Positions 17,102 through 27,265 are shown, counted from the stretch's first letter. The stretch: DNA of 64,000 nt from Winogradskyella epiphytica (GCF_003217215.1 NZ_QJTD01000001.1:558001-622000), one strand, 5' to 3'. A program made the numbers and translations. Notes: generated by a model not told the origin, from the sequence alone.

Positions 17102-20100
17102 TTAATGTTTTTGAATAAACAATTTCGTATTGACCTCGTCAAACACAATATCTATACCATCGTTTACTACGTCTATAATTTCTAATGTTTCAGTTAGAGT
17201 TTCAGACTTAATATAGACCTCATTTGCAGATACTGCTTCCGCAACTTGAGTATCTTTCTGAAGTTTTACATCTATTCTGTCTGTAACCTCAAAACCTGAA
17301 TCTTTTCGTAAATTTTGAATTCTATTGATTAGCTCACGAGCAATCCCTTCTTTACGTAGATCATCGGTAATAGTAACATCTAAAGCTACGGTTAAGGCAC
17401 CTTCATTTGCTACAAGCCAACCTTCGATATCTTGAGAGGTAATTTCTACATCTTCAAGTCCTAATGTAAGCATTTTTCCATTAATCTCTAAGTCTAATTG
17501 ACCTTTTTGCTCAATATTTTTAATGTCATCTGCCGAAAGGTTATTTATGGCATTTGCAATGGATTTCATATCCTTTCCAAAGCGAGGTCCTAAAGTCTTA
17601 AAATTAGGCTTTATCTGCTTTACTAAAATATCTGAAGCGTCTTCTAAAAGTTCAATTTCCTTGATATTGACTTCATGTTTTATCAAATCGGCAACCGCTT
17701 GGATCTCTTCCTTTTGTTGTTTACTATCAATAGGAATCATGATTTTTTGAAGTGGCTGACGCACTTTTATCTTTTCCTTAGCTCTTAACGATAATACTAA
17801 AGATGATATAGTTTGCGCATTTTCCATTTTACGCTCTAATACCTTATCGATAGCACTTTCATCTACTTTAGGGAATTCCGATAAATGCACACTTTCAAAA
17901 GATTCTTTATTAGTCACTGCATTTAAATCTAAATACAAACGATCCATAAAGAAAGGTGCAATAGGCGCTCCAAGCTTAGCGATAGTGACCATACAAGTAT
18001 AAAGTGTTTGGTATGCCGAAATTTTATCGGTTTGGTAATCGCCTTTCCAGAAACGTCTTCTACTTAAACGCACGTACCAGTTACTCAAATAATCTTGTGT
18101 AAAATCTGAAATGACACGCGCCGCTTTTGTCGGCTCGTAATCGGCATAATAATCATCAACTTTCTGAATCAATGTGTTTAATTCTGAAAGTATCCAACGG
18201 TCTATCTCTGGTCTTTCATTTAAAGGAATATCTGCTTCTTCATACTTAAACCCATCAATATTGGTGTAAAGCGTAAAGAACGAATAGGTATTATATAGAG
18301 TTCCGAAGAATTTTCTACTGATTTCAGCAATTCCTTCGCTATCAAATTTTAAGTTATCCCATGGGTTCGCGTTACTAATCATATACCAACGCGTCGCATC
18401 GGCACCATATGTAGATAAAGTTTCAAAAGGATCTACCGCATTTCCTAAACGCTTAGACATCTTTTGTCCATTCTTATCTAAAACAAGTCCGTTTGAAACG
18501 ACATTTTTATAAGCTACAGAATCAAAAACCATAGTGCCTATAGCGTGAAGTGTATAAAACCATCCACGCGTTTGATCTACACCTTCAGCAATAAAATCTG
18601 CCGGATAAGCTTCATTCTTATCAATAAAGTCTTTGTTTTCAAAAGGATAATGCCATTGTGCATAAGGCATAGAACCAGAATCGAACCACACATCAATTAA
18701 ATCGGCTTCACGTTTCATCGGTTCTCCTGATGCTGAAACTAAAACAATCTTATCTACCACATTTTTATGTAGGTCGATAGTCTCGTAATTTTCTTCCGAC
18801 ATGTTTCCAACTTCAAAATCTTTGAAGATATCTTCAGACATTACTCCTGCTTCAACAGCCTTTGCCATTTCTGCTTTTAATTCTGCAACAGAACCAATAC
18901 ATAGTTGTTCTTTACCATCTTCTGTTCTCCAGATTGGTAATGGAATTCCCCAAAAACGTGAACGAGACAAGTTCCAATCGTTAGCATTGGCTAACCAGTT
19001 TCCAAATCGACCTTCTCCTGTAGATTTTGGTTTCCAGTTAATCGTTGTATTTAATTCGTGCATTCTCCCTTTTACATCCGTGATTTTAATAAACCATGAA
19101 TCTAATGGGTAGTATAAAATTGGCTTATCAGTTCTCCAACAATTAGGATAACTGTGCTTATATTTTTCAACCTTAAAGGCTTTATTTTCTGTTTTTAATT
19201 TTATAGCAAGTTCAACATCTACAGAGCGCTCAGGTGCTTCACCATCATCATAATATTCGTTCTTCACGTATTTGCCTGCAAATTCACCCATTTCTGGTCT
19301 GAATTTCCCTTGTAAATCTACCAAAGGCACTAAATTACCATTGTCGTCTTTTACTAACATTGGTGGAATTTCAGGAGTGGCCTGTTTAGCCACCAAGGCA
19401 TCATCGGCACCAAACGTAGGCGCAGTATGTACGATACCTGTACCATCTTCAATTGTTACGAAGTCTCCAGAAATAATTCTGAAAGCATTTTCAGGATTGT
19501 CATTTGGTAAAGCGTATGGCAATAATTGCTCATAGGTAATCCCAACTAAATCTTTTCCTTTGAATTCTTTAACGATGTAGAAAGGAATCTTTTTATCGCC
19601 CTCTTTATACTCTATTAATTCCGGCTTAGTTTCAACTTGTTTGAATTTACCATCAAATTGTTTTGAGACTAAGTTCTTAGCCAAAACCACATTCATTGGT
19701 TTGAATGTATATTGATTGTAAGTCTCAACCAATACATAATCAATCTTAGGACCAACCGTTAAAGCTGTGTTACTAGGGAGTGTCCAAGGTGTCGTCGTCC
19801 AAGCTAAGAAGAAAATATCGCCTTCATTTTGAAGAAAATCTGGTAAAGATTCTTCTTTAGCCTTAAACTGAGCCACAACGGTAGTGTCAGTAACATCTTG
19901 ATAAGTTCCTGGCTGATTCAGCTCATGAGAACTTAAACCTGTCCCCGCTTTTGGTGAATACGGCTGAATCGTATAGCCTTTGTATATTAAGTTTTTATCG
20001 TAAATCTGTTTCAATAACCACCAAACACTTTCCATGTATTTGGATTTATAGGTGATATATGGATCATCCATATCTACCCAATATCCCATTTTTTTGGTAA

Positions 20101-20506
20101 GGTCGTTCCAGATATCTGTATATCTCATAACTGCTTTTTTACAAGCTTCGTTATAGTCTTCTACAGAAATTTTTGTTCCAATATCTTCTTTGGTAATACC
20201 TAGTTCTTTTTCTACGCCAAGTTCAACAGGTAAACCATGTGTATCCCAACCAGCTTTACGTTTTACTTGAAAACCTTTCATGGTTTTATAGCGTGGAAAA
20301 ATATCCTTAATCGCACGTGCCAAAACGTGGTGAACACCAGGCAATCCGTTAGCTGAAGGTGGTCCTTCAAAAAACACGAAAGGTGGTTTTCCTTCATTAG
20401 TAGTTACACTTTTCTCGAAGATGTTATTAGCCTCCCAATAGTTACCGATTTCTTCTGCAACTTTTGGCAAGTTAAGTCCTTTGTATTCAGGGAACTTTGT
20501 ACTCAT
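17102..20506 (-). CDS. ileS: Isoleucyl-tRNA synthetase, type 2
   Basis: Charges tRNA-Ile with isoleucine. The 1134 residues are typical of the Bacteroidota/eukaryote-like type 2 enzyme. The HIGH-equivalent motif reads PGVHHVLARAIKD (about residues 55-67) and the KMSKS motif is KMSKRLGNA (about 680-688). The editing domain lies between (TTPWTLPSNTALTVG, about 238-252). The C-terminal anticodon-binding and extra domains extend to the end. Type 2 IleRS is usually less sensitive to mupirocin; that applies here only by family. The start ATG is followed by MSTKFPEYKGLNLPKVAEEI. It is cotranscribed with the DksA-like gene. Confidence 0.97.
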   Translation of the reverse strand: MSTKFPEYKGLNLPKVAEEIGNYWEANNIFEKSVTTNEGKPPFVFFEGPPSANGLPGVHHVLARAIKDIFPRYKTMKGFQVKRKAGWDTHGLPVELGVEKELGITKEDIGTKISVEDYNEACKKAVMRYTDIWNDLTKKMGYWVDMDDPYITYKSKYMESVWWLLKQIYDKNLIYKGYTIQPYSPKAGTGLSSHELNQPGTYQDVTDTTVVAQFKAKEESLPDFLQNEGDIFFLAWTTTPWTLPSNTALTVGPKIDYVLVETYNQYTFKPMNVVLAKNLVSKQFDGKFKQVETKPELIEYKEGDKKIPFYIVKEFKGKDLVGITYEQLLPYALPNDNPENAFRIISGDFVTIEDGTGIVHTAPTFGADDALVAKQATPEIPPMLVKDDNGNLVPLVDLQGKFRPEMGEFAGKYVKNEYYDDGEAPERSVDVELAIKLKTENKAFKVEKYKHSYPNCWRTDKPILYYPLDSWFIKITDVKGRMHELNTTINWKPKSTGEGRFGNWLANANDWNLSRSRFWGIPLPIWRTEDGKEQLCIGSVAELKAEMAKAVEAGVMSEDIFKDFEVGNMSEENYETIDLHKNVVDKIVLVSASGEPMKREADLIDVWFDSGSMPYAQWHYPFENKDFIDKNEAYPADFIAEGVDQTRGWFYTLHAIGTMVFDSVAYKNVVSNGLVLDKNGQKMSKRLGNAVDPFETLSTYGADATRWYMISNANPWDNLKFDSEGIAEISRKFFGTLYNTYSFFTLYTNIDGFKYEEADIPLNERPEIDRWILSELNTLIQKVDDYYADYEPTKAARVISDFTQDYLSNWYVRLSRRRFWKGDYQTDKISAYQTLYTCMVTIAKLGAPIAPFFMDRLYLDLNAVTNKESFESVHLSEFPKVDESAIDKVLERKMENAQTISSLVLSLRAKEKIKVRQPLQKIMIPIDSKQQKEEIQAVADLIKHEVNIKEIELLEDASDILVKQIKPNFKTLGPRFGKDMKSIANAINNLSADDIKNIEQKGQLDLEINGKMLTLGLEDVEITSQDIEGWLVANEGALTVALDVTITDDLRKEGIARELINRIQNLRKDSGFEVTDRIDVKLQKDTQVAEAVSANEVYIKSETLTETLEIIDVVNDGIDIVFDEVNTKLFIQKH

Positions 20507-20996
20507 GTTTCTGGTTTCTTATAAGTCTGCGAAATTAAGGATTTTTAGGAGAAATATTAAAAGATTTATAAGCTATGTATTTAAAGCTGAATTTTTAGTT
20601 TTTTAGCTTCAAATTTTTGAAAGACAATTTATGATTTGACGATCAAAAAAAAGGGATTTACAAATACTGATTTTTGAACCTAATTGGCGCGTAATGTTAT
20701 TTTACGATCTGAGATGAATTGAATATTCAACAACTCTAATTTCGCCCCTATTAAAAAAAACAATCTTCAACGAATGACAATGTTTCTGTTCTAATTATTT
20801 TTTTAGTAAAATTACATAGATGAAGATTCTGAAAGCCAATTCATACCTTTTATAGAATAAATTATAATACCAACTGAGGGAATCAAAAAAGAATCTCAGA
20901 CCTCTGCAAAAAATTGTCTCAAATTTGACGTCAATAGTATTTATACCTTTGATTTAGTTCTAAAAACCAAGAGATTCCTTTTTTCAAAGGAATTTA
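20507..20996. other. Non-coding interval between radA and ileS
   Basis: About 490 bp of AT-rich DNA with no gene-like frame. It holds the upstream region of ileS, with a near match to the -7 box (TAATTTCG on the minus strand, about 20530-20538). There is a 12-bp perfect palindrome TTGAATATTCAA near 20719 and the radA hairpin at the right end. Nothing else was recognised. Confidence 0.45.
20974..20993 (-). terminator. Hairpin just after radA
   Basis: ATTCCTTT pairs with AAAGGAAT directly after the radA stop codon; on the minus strand a short T run (TTTTTA) follows about eight bases later. It is probably a weak terminator of the pan-radA gene set. Confidence 0.55.
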
Positions 20997-22355
20997 TTAT
21001 ACTAAAAACCCTACCAAGTCTTCAATTTTAGATATAAGTTGAATTTTAATAACCGTATTCTTCAGTGCTATTTTATTGTATTTAGATACGAAAATAGTTG
21101 AGAACCCTAATTTTTCGGCCTCAAGGATACGTTGTTCTACACGTTGAACTGGTCTTATTTCTCCAGAGAGACCGACTTCTGCCGCGAAGCAATATGTGCT
21201 TGGTAATGCTACATCCTCATTAGAAGATAATATTGAAGCAACCACGGCTAAATCAATCGCAGGATCATCCACCGTTATACCTCCTGTAATATTTAAAAAC
21301 ACGTCTTTTGCTCCCAAACGGAAACCTGCTCGTTTTTCTAAAACAGCCAATAACATGTTTAATCGTTTTGCATTAAATCCCGTAGCAGAACGTTGTGGCG
21401 TACCATAAACGGCTGTACTTACTAAGGCCTGCACTTCGATCATTAACGGTCTTAACCCTTCTAAAGTAGCAGCTACCGCATTACCAGAAAGCTCTTCATC
21501 TTTTTCTGAGATTAGAATTTCAGAGGGGTTAGTCACTTCACGCAATCCTGAACCTTGCATTTCATAAATACCTAATTCGTTTGTGGATCCGAAACGGTTT
21601 TTATTCGCTCGTAAAATTCTAAACACATGATTTCGGTCGCCTTCAAATTGTAAAACCGTATCTACCATATGTTCCAAAATCTTTGGTCCAGCAATATGAC
21701 CATCTTTGGTAATATGGCCAATTAATAAAACTGGTGTTGCCGTTTCTTTAGCGAATTTTATAAGTTCAGTGGTACATTCTTTTATTTGTGAAATACTTCC
21801 GGCCGACGATTCTATATAATCGCTATGCAAGGTTTGAATAGAATCAATAACCACAATATCTGGTTCTAAAGCTTCAATTTGCTTAAAGATATTTTGAGTC
21901 TTGGTTTCGGTTAAAATATAGCAATTGTTGCTATTAGATTGAATACGCCCGGCGCGCATTTTTATTTGTTTCTGACTTTCTTCACCGGAAACATAAAGGG
22001 TTTTATACTCCAAATTTAAAGCAATTTGAAGCAGCAATGTACTCTTTCCAATTCCTGGTTCACCACCTAATAAGGTTAAAGACCCATGTACCATTCCGCC
22101 TCCTAGCACTCGATTAAATTCGCCATCACGCATATCTAATCGGGCTTCTTGAGACGTGTCTATTTCATTTATGAGTAAAGGTTTTGAAACTCGTTTCGTC
22201 GAAGAGGTTGGGAGTTTCCAATCGCTCTTTTCGGGTTTCTGAATAACTTCTTCAGAAATAGTATTCCACTCCTTACAAGAGGTGCATTGTCCTTGCCATT
22301 TGGCATATTGACTTCCACAATTCTGACAAAAAAACGTTGTTTTTACTTTAGCCAT
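20997..22355 (-). CDS. radA: DNA repair protein RadA (Sms)
   Basis: RecA-like ATPase of 452 residues that helps branch migration in recombination. The N-terminal C4 zinc finger is FFCQNCGSQYAKWQGQC with TSCKEW (residues 8-29). Walker A is GGEPGIGKSTLL (about 92-103), and the RadA-specific KNRFG motif is present (RANKNRFGSTNELGIYEM, about 249-266). The C-terminal Lon-protease-like domain contains DVFLNITGGITVDDPAIDLA. The gene is last in a minus-strand set starting with panC, and a hairpin follows its stop. Confidence 0.97.
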   Translation of the reverse strand: MAKVKTTFFCQNCGSQYAKWQGQCTSCKEWNTISEEVIQKPEKSDWKLPTSSTKRVSKPLLINEIDTSQEARLDMRDGEFNRVLGGGMVHGSLTLLGGEPGIGKSTLLLQIALNLEYKTLYVSGEESQKQIKMRAGRIQSNSNNCYILTETKTQNIFKQIEALEPDIVVIDSIQTLHSDYIESSAGSISQIKECTTELIKFAKETATPVLLIGHITKDGHIAGPKILEHMVDTVLQFEGDRNHVFRILRANKNRFGSTNELGIYEMQGSGLREVTNPSEILISEKDEELSGNAVAATLEGLRPLMIEVQALVSTAVYGTPQRSATGFNAKRLNMLLAVLEKRAGFRLGAKDVFLNITGGITVDDPAIDLAVVASILSSNEDVALPSTYCFAAEVGLSGEIRPVQRVEQRILEAEKLGFSTIFVSKYNKIALKNTVIKIQLISKIEDLVGFLV

Positions 22356-22420
22356 ATCTATCTCTCAAGGTTTAAAAAAACCTGATTTTTAAAATTTCAA
22401 ACAGCTAAATTAAAACAATT

Positions 22421-22573
22421 TTAATTGATGTCTTTAAACCAACCCACTATAGCTAAAACTTTAAGTGCTGTTATTTTCGAAGGCAAGTTGGACATTACTA
22501 AATCTTTCGCTTTTCCGTACATTGACTCAAAGAAATAATCTGTGGCCAATGAATGTTTTCTAGTTTTCCTCAT
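22421..22573 (-). CDS. Possible 50-residue small protein overlapping the hydrolase stop
   Basis: A short frame of 50 residues starting MRKTRKHSLATDYFFE at 22573. Its ATG lies inside the last codons of the upstream hydrolase gene, so the two overlap by 14 bases and could be translationally coupled. The purine-rich GAGGAGGGAG just upstream resembles a ribosome-binding site but also encodes the acidic tail of that hydrolase. The sequence has a basic N-terminus and a moderately hydrophobic end (ALKVLAIVGWF). I do not recognise it; it may be a chance frame. Confidence 0.3.
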   Translation of the reverse strand: MRKTRKHSLATDYFFESMYGKAKDLVMSNLPSKITALKVLAIVGWFKDIN

Positions 22574-23744
22574 CATCTCCCTCCTCTTCATTATCTGTAC
22601 CAGCAAGTATGACATCTAGTTCGTCAATTTTTGAAAAAATATAGTCTCGGTTAATATGACTCACGTCGTTTAAGGTAAGTGCAGACTCATAGAGTTTTTT
22701 AGCCTTTTTATTCTTTCCAGATTTCTCAGCACATTGCGCTAGATAATACGTTCCTAATAAAGATTCTGGATGAAGCTTGCTCGCCAATTTTCCAAGTCTG
22801 TCTAATGATTTTATATCATCTCGTTCTACGGCAATTTTAGCTACTTTTTCAATTTCTTCTTCACTTATCGTTTTCTTTATACCAAATAACTTTTCAATTC
22901 TAGCATATCTATCTATCAGATAACGATCTAAAGTTCCATCATAAGGCAGCACTTTTTCTTCAAGTTCTTTTTCTCGGAGTGGATTATAAATATCAAATAT
23001 TTTCTCGAATGATTTGGCAATTGCACTTGTAACTAAAGTGTAGTGATTTTCATTTTTAAAATCGTCGAAATAATAAGTTAGATTCTTATTATCTATTTCA
23101 TTTATTTGGTCGTTTGTTGCTAAAATATTTTCACGAATTTCAGGTATATCCTTATCTGAAGTCGCTAAATAATAGAAGACATCTGTTTTAAAAAGTTCTA
23201 AACGTTTTGAAATATATGATTTTAGTGAACCTACTAAATCTGGACTAATGCTAACATAAGCTTGAAATGCCAGATCATCCTTAAAGAGATAGGAGTTTAT
23301 AAAGTTCCCCATTAAATCATGACCAACGGCTATTCTGAATTTACTAGTATTGTACTTCTTATCTAAATAAGGCAAAAGCTCATCAGATATAAAATCGTGA
23401 AACCTAAGACCTGATTCTGTAGGAAGCCCTGTTAATCCGTCGTAGTAGCCATCGAAATAGCGTTCTTCACCTTGCATTATACCAACAACAATAGTGCTAG
23501 GCATATTATCAAAATAGGTTTGGAAATCGACTTGACCTGCTACAGGCTCAAATAAATAATCACCATCAAATACAACTACTATAGGATACCTTGCATCTGA
23601 TTTAGGATCGTAGTCTTTTGGTAATTTTATTTTTAATTTACGGATGGTATTTAATCGGGCTGACGATATTTCCTCATAAGTTACTTGAGCAAATGTCGAC
23701 GCATAGATAACACAGGCAAGAACAACTAATATAGTTTTTCTCAT
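22560..23744 (-). CDS. Exported alpha/beta-hydrolase-fold protein with Asp at nucleophile elbow (paralogue A)
   Basis: A 394-residue protein with a signal peptide (MRKTILVVLACVIYASTFAQ) and a putative esterase (PF00756) fold: YPIVVVFDGDYLFEPVAG (53-70), FRIAVGHDLMGNF (136-148) and SISPDL (165-170). The nucleophile elbow, normally GxSxG, reads G141-H-D143-L-M. The later His in NENHYTLV (H234) and acidic residues near 198-200 are in place. The C-terminus (about 310-370) looks like a tetratricopeptide-type helical repeat, and the tail is very acidic. It has a tandem paralogue upstream at 23823-24971. Asp nucleophiles exist in haloalkane dehalogenases and epoxide hydrolases, so it could be active with another chemistry or be a binding protein. 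Confidence 0.82.
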   Translation of the reverse strand: MRKTILVVLACVIYASTFAQVTYEEISSARLNTIRKLKIKLPKDYDPKSDARYPIVVVFDGDYLFEPVAGQVDFQTYFDNMPSTIVVGIMQGEERYFDGYYDGLTGLPTESGLRFHDFISDELLPYLDKKYNTSKFRIAVGHDLMGNFINSYLFKDDLAFQAYVSISPDLVGSLKSYISKRLELFKTDVFYYLATSDKDIPEIRENILATNDQINEIDNKNLTYYFDDFKNENHYTLVTSAIAKSFEKIFDIYNPLREKELEEKVLPYDGTLDRYLIDRYARIEKLFGIKKTISEEEIEKVAKIAVERDDIKSLDRLGKLASKLHPESLLGTYYLAQCAEKSGKNKKAKKLYESALTLNDVSHINRDYIFSKIDELDVILAGTDNEEEGDDEEN

Positions 23745-23822
23745 AATTAAATAGGTTTAAGTTTAGGTTCTCAAACATACTTAATTATCGTTAAGTTGTC
23801 AATTTTTTTCGATGAAATACAT

Positions 23823-24971
23823 CTAATTTTTCAGTTCGTCTTGTATTTGATACATCTTTTCAAGGATCATCTCCTTATCGATAAACTGTGAAGGCTCTAA
23901 AAGAAGCCCTCCTTTATAGCGTTGCAATGCACGTTTTAAATTACCTTCTTTTTCATGATACAAGCCTTGGTAATAAGCACTAATCATAGATTCTGAAAAT
24001 TCCTTTCTTACTAACTTGGCGAGTTTATCAAAAGAATCTAGATCATCTCTCTTATCGCTGGCCGCTGCAATAGCTCTAATATCGTTTTCTATTAACTTTT
24101 TTTCAAAACCGTAAAAATGCTCTATGGTTTCGTATCTTTTTATCAGATAATCATAAGGCGATAATTCAGAAGTAAGAATTTCTTCCTCATATTCTCTCAC
24201 ACTTATAGGCTTAAATAGTGCAAATATTTCATTTAACGATTTAGGAATTCCTCTACCAACTAGGGAATAATGATTTGCATCTTCAAATTCATCAAACGCA
24301 TACAACAATTTATCATTTTCTATAACGGAAAGCACACTATTAGCTTCGTTGATTCCTGTTCTTAAAGATTTGATATCGTCATCTGCAGTTGCCATATAAT
24401 AAAACGTTTCTCGTTTTAAAATTGAAAGACGTTGACTCAATCTATTTATCATTTCAGGTGCGAAATCTGGACTTAATGCAACATAAGCTCTAAAAAGCGG
24501 CTCGTCCTTAAATAAATAATAGTTTATAAAGTTAGCACTTAAGTCGTGCCCAACAATAATTCTAAAGTCAGAAGCATTATAGTTTTCTTCAATAAATGGC
24601 AGCAGTTCTGCAGCCATAAATTCGTAGAACGACGCACCATTATGCGATGGGAAAAATGTTTCACTATCATAGAAAAAATCATCATTACGAGTAGCTGCTT
24701 GACTAATCCCTACAACAATACAATCTGGAATATCTTCCCAATACGATTGATAATCTATATTCCCAGCTACAGGTTCAAACAAATAATCTCCATCTAGCAC
24801 GATGATTAATGGATAAGAACGATTATCTTCAGGATTATAATTTCTAGGCAACTGTATTTTGAGATCACGTGAACCTTCTAATTTATAAGATTCAATGGTC
24901 TTATAAATTGCCTGAGCCTGAACATTCAAGGCCACTAGCAAGACTATAATTAGCGTATATAATTTCTTCAT
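23823..24971 (-). CDS. Exported alpha/beta-hydrolase-fold protein with Asp at nucleophile elbow (paralogue B)
   Basis: Tandem paralogue of the following gene: 382 residues, signal peptide MKKLYTLIIVLLVALNVQAQ, then YPLIIVLDGDYLFEPVAGN (53-71). The elbow is G141-H-D143-L-S, again Asp where serine esterases have Ser, at the identical residue number. H234 in DANHYSLV and the acidic cluster ATADDDI (194-200) are also conserved. The C-terminal part carries one or two helical-repeat units (LYHEKEGNLKRALQRYKGGL). A 78-bp gap separates it from paralogue A. Both belong to the minus-strand panC-panD-YbhN gene set. A periplasmic or surface location is inferred from the signal peptide. Confidence 0.82.
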   Translation of the reverse strand: MKKLYTLIIVLLVALNVQAQAIYKTIESYKLEGSRDLKIQLPRNYNPEDNRSYPLIIVLDGDYLFEPVAGNIDYQSYWEDIPDCIVVGISQAATRNDDFFYDSETFFPSHNGASFYEFMAAELLPFIEENYNASDFRIIVGHDLSANFINYYLFKDEPLFRAYVALSPDFAPEMINRLSQRLSILKRETFYYMATADDDIKSLRTGINEANSVLSVIENDKLLYAFDEFEDANHYSLVGRGIPKSLNEIFALFKPISVREYEEEILTSELSPYDYLIKRYETIEHFYGFEKKLIENDIRAIAAASDKRDDLDSFDKLAKLVRKEFSESMISAYYQGLYHEKEGNLKRALQRYKGGLLLEPSQFIDKEMILEKMYQIQDELKN

Positions 24972-25015
24972 ATAAAATATGCTATATTAATATTTAAGCA
25001 AGTTAAAAAATATTT

Positions 25016-25975
25016 TTATAAGGATGATTTTCTTCTATTGTAAATAGGTAAATATAAAAGAGATAGTCCTCCTAAAATGATAATTACGAGAGTTTGTGTA
25101 GACCACATAATCCAACCAAATGCTCTACTTGGTTCCTCTAATATATCAAATAACATAAATGCGATGACTATAGCCTCAGGAAAGGATCCGATACCACCAT
25201 TTGTTGCTGCGATACTAAAACTCGCTAATATAAATGCTATTAAGACCGCTGTTAATGATATATCATGCAAATCGGATAATGCAAATGTAGTTACGTAAAA
25301 CATGAGTACATACATTAACCAAATAAACAAAGTATGACCAATAAAAGCCCACTTTTGTTTCATTTTGAAAATACTGAGAGCACCTTCAATAATGCCAACT
25401 ATAAAGGCCTTTATTTTTAAAGCAATCTTAGACCTGCTCTTTTTTATAAATAAAAATATGGTTAATGCGCCTACTATTAAAAGCGTACCAGCCAAGATCA
25501 AGGATGTTGGATTAAATTTTTGAGCAAAAAAGTCATAAATGAATTCAAACTCTAAAATAAATGCTATAGACACAATAGACAATAGCATAATCGTGTCTGC
25601 AACACGTTCGGCTACTATGGTTCCAAAAGCTTTTTCAAAAGGAATACCTTCGTAGTTAGTTAAAATAGAAGCTCGAGCTATTTCTCCTGCTCTCGGGATT
25701 GTAAAATTAATAAGGTAAGCAGAATATACTGCCATAAAACTATTACCAAATTTAGGCTTAAACCCTAAAGGTTCTGCCATATACAACCAACGATATGCTC
25801 TAGAAGCATGACTTAAAACACCAAAAGCAACACCTAAACCAATCCAACTATAATCCGCATCCTTAAAATACTGAATTAAGGTTGGAATTGAAATCTGAGA
25901 CAATGAATACCATACTAAACCAACTCCTAAGAGAAGAGGTAAAACTACTTTTAGGATGGAATTAGGCTTGCCCAA
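25016..25975 (-). CDS. YbhN/LPG-synthase-TM family membrane protein
   Basis: A 319-residue integral membrane protein with about eight hydrophobic segments, of the UPF0104/lysylphosphatidylglycerol synthase TM-region family (flippase-like domain). Family traits are FGVLSHASRAYRWLYMAEPL near residue 55, INFTIPRAGEIARASILTNY near 90 and the late block AATNGGIGSFPEAIV (about 256-270). There is no soluble synthase domain, so it is not an aminoacyl-PG synthase by itself. Lipid transport or flipping is the general proposal for the family. It starts 4 bp after the panD stop. Confidence 0.88.
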   Translation of the reverse strand: MGKPNSILKVVLPLLLGVGLVWYSLSQISIPTLIQYFKDADYSWIGLGVAFGVLSHASRAYRWLYMAEPLGFKPKFGNSFMAVYSAYLINFTIPRAGEIARASILTNYEGIPFEKAFGTIVAERVADTIMLLSIVSIAFILEFEFIYDFFAQKFNPTSLILAGTLLIVGALTIFLFIKKSRSKIALKIKAFIVGIIEGALSIFKMKQKWAFIGHTLFIWLMYVLMFYVTTFALSDLHDISLTAVLIAFILASFSIAATNGGIGSFPEAIVIAFMLFDILEEPSRAFGWIMWSTQTLVIIILGGLSLLYLPIYNRRKSSL

Positions 25976-25979
25976 CTGA

Positions 25980-26330
25980 TTATTTTAGAAGATTTGTAGC
26001 TTCGTTTGGGAATACTAAAGAAGGTTTAAAAACCTTAGCGTCTTCAATATCCATTGTCGCATAGGTTATTAAGATTAATGTGTCACCAACAGCAACTTTA
26101 CGTGCCGCTGCCCCATTTAATGTGATTTCACCACTATTACGTGGACCCGGAATACAATAGGTCTCTAAACGCTCACCATTATCATTATTGACAATCTGAA
26201 CTTTCTCACCCTGTATAATATTAGCCGCTTCCATAAGATCCTCATCAATAGTAATACTACCAATATAGTTAAGATCTGCTCCTGTAACTTTTACACGATG
26301 AATTTTTGATTTTACAACTTGAATTTGCAT
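25980..26330 (-). CDS. panD: Aspartate 1-decarboxylase
   Basis: Pyruvoyl enzyme that makes beta-alanine from aspartate for pantothenate synthesis. The 116 residues are the normal length. The self-cleavage site is Gly-Ser in YIGSITID (about residues 23-30), and the active-site Tyr-containing and [19 protein letters not shown] segments are present. It lies 13 bp after panC and shares its operon, so the two beta-alanine/pantoate steps are made together. No panB is present in the window. Confidence 0.96.
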   Translation of the reverse strand: MQIQVVKSKIHRVKVTGADLNYIGSITIDEDLMEAANIIQGEKVQIVNNDNGERLETYCIPGPRNSGEITLNGAAARKVAVGDTLILITYATMDIEDAKVFKPSLVFPNEATNLLK

Positions 26331-26343
26331 ACCACAAAGATAA

Positions 26344-27225
26344 TTAATTTAAAGCGATATTATCTATCAATCTTATATCGCCTGCATATACCGCTATAAA
26401 CGCTCTATATGACTTTTTTGTTGATTTTCGTTTCGTTGGTTTTAAGGTTGCTTCGTCTGCAATGATAAAGTACTCCAAATCTAAAAGAGCCTGATTCTCA
26501 AATTGCTTAGTAACCCAATCCGTTACATTTTTAGCACTTTTTGTGCCAAACTTAATTTTGGCAGATGTTAATGTTTTATAAATAAAAGGCGCCGCTTTTC
26601 TATGTTCCGGAGTTAACCTTGCATTTCTAGAACTCATCGCTAAGCCATCATCTGCTCTATGAATTGGACAACCTACCACATTTACTGGTAATCCATGCAA
26701 TTCAACTAACTTCTTGATAATCTGTAATTGTTGAAAATCCTTTTCTCCAAAATATGCAGAATCTGGCTTCACTATTTCAAATAATCGTTTAACTACGGTC
26801 CCTACACCATCAAAATGACCAGGCCTAAACGCCCCTTCCATTTCATTTTCTAAGCCGTCAAAACTAAAAGACTGTGATTCAACTTGATCTCCATACAAAT
26901 CTTCGGCTGTCGGCGCATAAACGATAATTTTTTGATCACTAATGGTTTCTAAAAGTGCAATATCAGCCTCTAATGTTCTAGGATATTTAATTAAATCGTC
27001 TTTATTATCAAACTGAGTAGGGTTAACAAATATACTAACCACCACAACATCGTTTTCTTCTAGTCCGTTTTTCACTAAAGATAAATGCCCATTATGAAGG
27101 GCCCCCATGGTAGGCACAAAGCCAACCGAATAATCTTTAGATTTTAAGTCGGTAATATGACTAGCTAATTTGGTTTTATTCTGAAAATGTTTCAAGTATA
27201 ACAAATATTTAACGGGTGCAAACAT
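26344..27225 (-). CDS. panC: Pantothenate synthetase
   Basis: Joins pantoate and beta-alanine with ATP. The frame codes 293 residues, with the nucleotide motif [12 protein letters not shown] (about 40-51), [20 protein letters not shown] (about 157-168) and the KMSKS-like MSSRNARLT (about 193-201). The ATG at 27225 gives an N-terminal extension of about 11 residues ([11 protein letters not shown]) compared with family members, so a TTG codon at KHFQNKT could be the real start. It is divergent from the glycogen synthase-like gene at 27303, with 77 bp between the starts. Confidence 0.95.
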   Translation of the reverse strand: MFAPVKYLLYLKHFQNKTKLASHITDLKSKDYSVGFVPTMGALHNGHLSLVKNGLEENDVVVVSIFVNPTQFDNKDDLIKYPRTLEADIALLETISDQKIIVYAPTAEDLYGDQVESQSFSFDGLENEMEGAFRPGHFDGVGTVVKRLFEIVKPDSAYFGEKDFQQLQIIKKLVELHGLPVNVVGCPIHRADDGLAMSSRNARLTPEHRKAAPFIYKTLTSAKIKFGTKSAKNVTDWVTKQFENQALLDLEYFIIADEATLKPTKRKSTKKSYRAFIAVYAGDIRLIDNIALN

Positions 27226-27257
27226 AATATAATACTATCAATCTGCACAAAATTTTG

Positions 27258-27265
27258 TACTTTTG
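27258..27265 (+). promoter_or_regulatory. -7 promoter box for the glycogen synthase-like operon
   Basis: TACTTTTG matches the Bacteroidota -7 consensus TANNTTTG and lies 37 bp before the ATG at 27303. A clear -33 TTTG is not seen at the usual spacing. Confidence 0.6.
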
